Positions 7,478 to 9,481 of a stretch of DNA of 9,481 nucleotides are shown piece after piece (the stretch's first letter is position 1; every line of letters begins with the position of its first letter). Source of the stretch: an uncultured Clostridium sp. (lineage in GTDB: Bacteria; Bacillota; Clostridia; Oscillospirales; Acutalibacteraceae); NCBI GenBank assembly GCA_902471875.1, contig CABRLN010000054.1, forward strand, positions 1-9,481, read 5' to 3'. The notes beneath the pieces are model-generated. The model was not told where the DNA came from. It did not search any database and saw nothing but the letters and a program-made list of their open reading frames with translations. The translations under genes and the position numbers were made by a program.

Positions 7478-8392
7478 TTACCACATATCAAAAAATCTGC
7501 TATTGTTGCGGGTTAACACATGATGCTGTGTTTCGTGCCATTTGCTTGTACATAAATTAGTAGCATAAAAATATAAAATTCGGTGTGCAACAGCACTTCT
7601 GTTTTGGTCAAATATGTAATTTACGGCATCTGCTGCGGTTTGACTGTAATTTTCCTGCCAGCCGTCATATCTGCAATACTTCTGAACATCAGCAATAGAA
7701 TTATATCCTAAGAAAACCATAGAATCCTTTAAGCACTGTGCAACCAAACAGCAGCCTTCAAAGCCTTCGCCGCCTGCCTCACCATATACAATTTGACAAG
7801 CCAGCTTTTTGTCTTGTTCTGACAATATTACTTGTCCTGTACAATACCCATAGTCAGGGTTATCAATAGCAATCAAATACCCTGCATTATACTGTGCGTC
7901 GTACATATCCTGCAATTCCTGCGACCACTCTGTAGAAGGTTCTGTAGGATTATTAAGTACAGGTTGAGATGACAAAGTATTTTTAGACTGTACTGTTACA
8001 TCTACAACAAACTCTGTAGCAGGTACAGTTGCCAGCTGAGTTGCCGGTTGTGTAGGAGCAGCAGTAACTGCTTCGGTAGGCTTTTCAGTAGCTTTAACCT
8101 TTGGCTTAGTTGCCTTTTCGGTAGGCTTTTCAGTAGCTTTAACCTTTGGCTTAGTTGCTTTTTCTGTAGCCTTTTCTTTTTTGGCTGTAGATTTCTCTGT
8201 AGGTTTTTCTTTTGACTGCTTAGAATTTTTAACAGCCGTTTTTTCAACCATATTGCCAAGAGAAGCTGACTTTGTACTGTTGGTATTAACAGGAATTTTT
8301 TGCTGATAAGAACCGCTTTGTACAACAATTGTAAGCAAAACTGAAAAAACTAAAACCAGTGCGATTTTTGCATATTTTGAATAATTCTGCAT
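7478..8392 (-). CDS. Membrane-tethered SleB-like cell wall hydrolase
   Basis: A 304-aa protein. Residues ~9-25 form an N-terminal hydrophobic segment (signal anchor or signal peptide), then a Lys/Thr/Pro-rich linker (~50-155) and a C-terminal SleB/CwlJ-type hydrolase domain (~190-304). The domain shows VYGEAGGEGFEGCCLVAQCL, an Ala-rich helix and a C-terminal KWHETQHHV...FF stretch. Glu205 aligns with the catalytic glutamate of SleB enzymes, which cleave peptidoglycan glycan strands; the role here is probably wall remodelling outside the membrane. In spore formers the family degrades spore cortex, but nothing nearby ties this copy to sporulation. The start at 8392 is chosen because AAGGGTGAG (8396-8404) precedes it at good spacing; an ATG 13 codons earlier lacks such a site. 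Its own promoter and terminator make it a single-gene unit. The catalytic domain contains seven cysteines, unusual for an exported Firmicute enzyme. Confidence 0.8.
   Translation of the reverse strand: MQNYSKYAKIALVLVFSVLLTIVVQSGSYQQKIPVNTNSTKSASLGNMVEKTAVKNSKQSKEKPTEKSTAKKEKATEKATKPKVKATEKPTEKATKPKVKATEKPTEAVTAAPTQPATQLATVPATEFVVDVTVQSKNTLSSQPVLNNPTEPSTEWSQELQDMYDAQYNAGYLIAIDNPDYGYCTGQVILSEQDKKLACQIVYGEAGGEGFEGCCLVAQCLKDSMVFLGYNSIADVQKYCRYDGWQENYSQTAADAVNYIFDQNRSAVAHRILYFYATNLCTSKWHETQHHVLTRNNSRFFDMW
8072..8161 (-). repeat. Two 45-bp tandem repeats in the hydrolase linker
   Basis: Bases 8072-8113 equal 8117-8158 exactly (42 bp, period 45). They encode a repeated 15-residue Lys/Pro/Thr unit of the type KATEKPTEKATKPKV, with a partial third unit on each side. 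The near-identity at DNA level points to recent slippage or unequal recombination. The basic, Pro-rich linker is expected to be extended and could contact anionic wall polymers. Confidence 0.85.
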
Positions 8393-8459
8393 TTTCTCAC
8401 CCTTTTTATTAAACCTTTGCCGGCACAACAATTTTTTTGCTAAGCCAACATACTGGTAT

Positions 8460-8488
8460 ATTATACATCACAATAATAAATATTTCAA
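8460..8488 (-). promoter_or_regulatory. Sigma-A promoter of the wall hydrolase gene
   Basis: The minus strand reads TTGAAA (8488-8483), a 17-nt spacer, then a consensus TATAAT (8465-8460). This leaves a leader of about 60 nt before the ATG at 8392. Box quality and spacing are both near ideal, suggesting vegetative expression instead of a sporulation sigma factor. Confidence 0.75.
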
Positions 8489-8534
8489 ATTTATTACAAT
8501 TTTTTGTAGTAAGTTACAAATTAGTTATTGTTAT

Positions 8535-8900
8535 TTATTCAATTTGCATATTACTTTTTTCCAATTTTATGGTTTTTTCACCATAAGTAAATTCTATTCG
8601 GTCACCATAAAGAGTATAACTAAACTTGTAACTTTCTTTTAAGGTATTGTCAAATATTTCAATACTGTTGTTTGTAACAACGGCATTGCCTTGAATTTGG
8701 CCTGTATAATTATTAGTTTTAATATACAGCTTAGCGTAGTTGTCGTTAAATGAAAGCTTAATATTTTTATTAAACTTGTCACTGTTTTCCCAAGTGTAAG
8801 CGGTAACTTCATCTGCAACCGAGGTTATTTGACGCTTTGTACACCCGCACAAAGCTATAAAACAAAGAATTATAATAAACAATAATTTTATACTGCGCAT
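8535..8900 (-). CDS. Small lipoprotein of unknown function
   Basis: A 121-aa protein with a short basic N-terminus, a hydrophobic core and a lipobox L17-C-G-C20, so it should be processed by signal peptidase II and tethered to the membrane outer face. The ~100-residue mature part begins with a TAYTWEN-type strand and continues as alternating polar/hydrophobic beta strands (KLSFNDNYAKLYI, GNAVVTNNSIEIF, FSYTLYGDRIEFTYGEKTIKLEK). This pattern fits a small lipocalin-like or META-like beta barrel, but no family is firmly recognised. Start at 8900 is backed by AGGTG seven nt upstream. It precedes the hydrolase gene on the same strand by 142 bp, and that gene has its own promoter. No convincing promoter for this gene was found in 8901-9000. 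Confidence 0.75.
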   Translation of the reverse strand: MRSIKLLFIIILCFIALCGCTKRQITSVADEVTAYTWENSDKFNKNIKLSFNDNYAKLYIKTNNYTGQIQGNAVVTNNSIEIFDNTLKESYKFSYTLYGDRIEFTYGEKTIKLEKSNMQIE

Positions 8901-8982
8901 AATATTTCACCTATTAAACTTATATGCGGTCAAATTTAAATTTATGTTAACAAAAATATTACATTTGGAATATTAAAAACCC

Positions 8983-9014
8983 AGTAAAATTAACTTTACT
9001 TAAAGTAAAATTAA
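8983..9014. promoter_or_regulatory. Candidate operator: AGTAAA half-site cluster
   Basis: The 11-mer AGTAAAATTAA occurs at 8983-8993 and again at 9004-9014, 21 bp (two helical turns) apart. Between them lies TTTACT, making alternating half-sites AGTAAA / TTTACT / AGTAAA and a perfect 15-bp palindrome TTTACTTAAAGTAAA (8995-9009). The palindrome covers the -35 box of the divergent small gene, the geometry expected for a repressor site. The high A+T content means chance contributes. Confidence 0.4.
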
Positions 9015-9023
9015 TGTTATAAT
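8995..9023 (+). promoter_or_regulatory. Extended -10 promoter of the 95-aa gene
   Basis: TTTACT (8995-9000), a 17-nt spacer, then TGTTATAAT (9015-9023): a full TATAAT with the extended TGn motif, which compensates for a 4-of-6 -35 box. The leader to the ATG at 9111 would be roughly 80 nt. Confidence 0.7.
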
Positions 9024-9110
9024 TGTATGGATGATTTGAACAAAAATAGTTAGAGAGTTTTTAATTTTGGAATGAATTACAGCAAATTAAACGAATGGAG
9101 GACATAGAAT

Positions 9111-9398
9111 ATGGCCAAAAGAGGTTTTTTTATGTATAAACATAAACCGCTTGTACGAAGCGGAGATGTTCTTTACTATGGCAATATGAGCGACCCTTAT
9201 GTTGTTCGCATTAAAGTTAAAAGCAAGAAAAAAGTAAAAGACTTAGAAATTGCTGACAAAGTAAGTATTCAGCTTATGAGTACATCATCTGATGTCAGCC
9301 CAAGAAAGCAAATAATTAAATCCAGCGAAAAAAACGGTCTTTATATGGCAATGGATTTTGCTGAGGTTTGGTTAAAAAGAGCATTAAAAACAAATTAA
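9111..9398 (+). CDS. Conserved-looking 95-aa protein of unknown function
   Basis: A soluble, basic 95-aa protein without signal peptide or membrane segment, so probably cytoplasmic, unlike all its neighbours. A beta-rich N-terminal half (KPLVRSGDVLYYGNMSDPYV, then VVRIKVKSKKKV and VSIQLMSTS) is followed by a helical C-terminus (KSSEKNGLYMAMDFAEVWL, KRALK). I recall similar short hypothetical proteins from Ruminococcaceae, but cannot name a family or function. GGAGG at 9097-9101 with a 9-nt spacer supports the start at 9111; an internal ATG at codon 8 is the alternative. It is transcribed divergently from the small lipoprotein gene under a good extended -10 promoter and is followed by a hairpin, so it is probably a single-gene transcript. 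Confidence 0.75.
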   Translation: MAKRGFFMYKHKPLVRSGDVLYYGNMSDPYVVRIKVKSKKKVKDLEIADKVSIQLMSTSSDVSPRKQIIKSSEKNGLYMAMDFAEVWLKRALKTN

Positions 9399-9423
9399 TT
9401 ATAAAATTTTGTTAACCCCTAAA

Positions 9424-9459
9424 TTGCATATTATGCTTTAGAATAATATGCAAATTTTC
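9424..9459 (+). terminator. Candidate terminator hairpin after the 95-aa gene
   Basis: TTGCATATTAT (9424-9434) pairs perfectly with ATAATATGCAA (9443-9453) around an 8-nt loop, followed by ATTTTCAT. The stem is AT-rich and the T tract only four long, so termination may be weak; position 25 nt after the stop supports the call. Confidence 0.5.
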
Positions 9460-9481
9460 ATACACTTTTACCCGCTTGACC

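Noticed and set aside
8002..8328. 108-aa minus-strand frame rich in Lys, Leu and Gln
   Set aside because: It is an out-of-frame shadow of the repetitive hydrolase linker with no ribosome binding site.
8503..8520. TTTGTA/TACAAA inverted repeat after the small lipoprotein gene as a terminator
   Set aside because: A 6-bp AT stem without a T tract on the minus strand; chance is likely in such AT-rich DNA.

Overview
The window looks like AT-rich chromosomal DNA from a Gram-positive Firmicute, most likely a gut member of the Ruminococcaceae/Oscillospirales. That placement is an inference. It rests on strong GGAGG-type ribosome binding sites, lipoprotein signal peptides, a sortase-like C-terminal anchor, a SleB-type wall hydrolase and Pro/Thr-rich 'PTEPAT' linkers. 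There are no rRNA or tRNA genes, no transposase and no CRISPR array.

Layout. Positions 1-~312 form a rearranged left edge. Bases 1-58 are an exact copy of 492-549. They are followed by a plus-strand coding fragment (59-~312) that reads like the missing downstream part of the neighbouring minus-strand gene, but in inverted orientation. From ~313 to 7092 there is a probable two-gene minus-strand operon. The upstream gene (3163-7092) encodes a large wall-anchored surface protein. It has alpha/alpha-toroid repeats, a glutamine-amidotransferase-like domain, beta-sandwich domains, four InlB-type B-repeats, a Pro/Thr linker and a C-terminal anchor. The downstream gene (265-3138) encodes a transglutaminase-like lipoprotein whose triad Cys and His are replaced, and whose C-terminus is cut by the inversion. 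The intergenic stretch 7093-7477 holds a candidate promoter for the operon and a strong terminator for the next gene.

Upstream on the minus strand lie a SleB-like wall hydrolase (7478-8392) with its own promoter and a Lys/Pro/Thr linker, and a small lipoprotein (8535-8900). Divergent from these, on the plus strand, is a 95-aa conserved-looking protein of unknown function (9111-9398). Its extended -10 promoter overlaps a repeated AGTAAA half-site cluster, and a hairpin follows the gene.

How they fit together. All four minus-strand products carry an export signal (two lipoproteins, one anchored surface protein, one membrane-tethered wall hydrolase), so the block is an envelope neighbourhood. 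The most unusual part is the pair formed by the anchored surface protein and the degenerate transglutaminase lipoprotein with its pre-toxin-like tail. The inversion plus duplication at the left edge is either a real C-terminal rearrangement or a contig-end chimera, and the sequence alone does not decide which.
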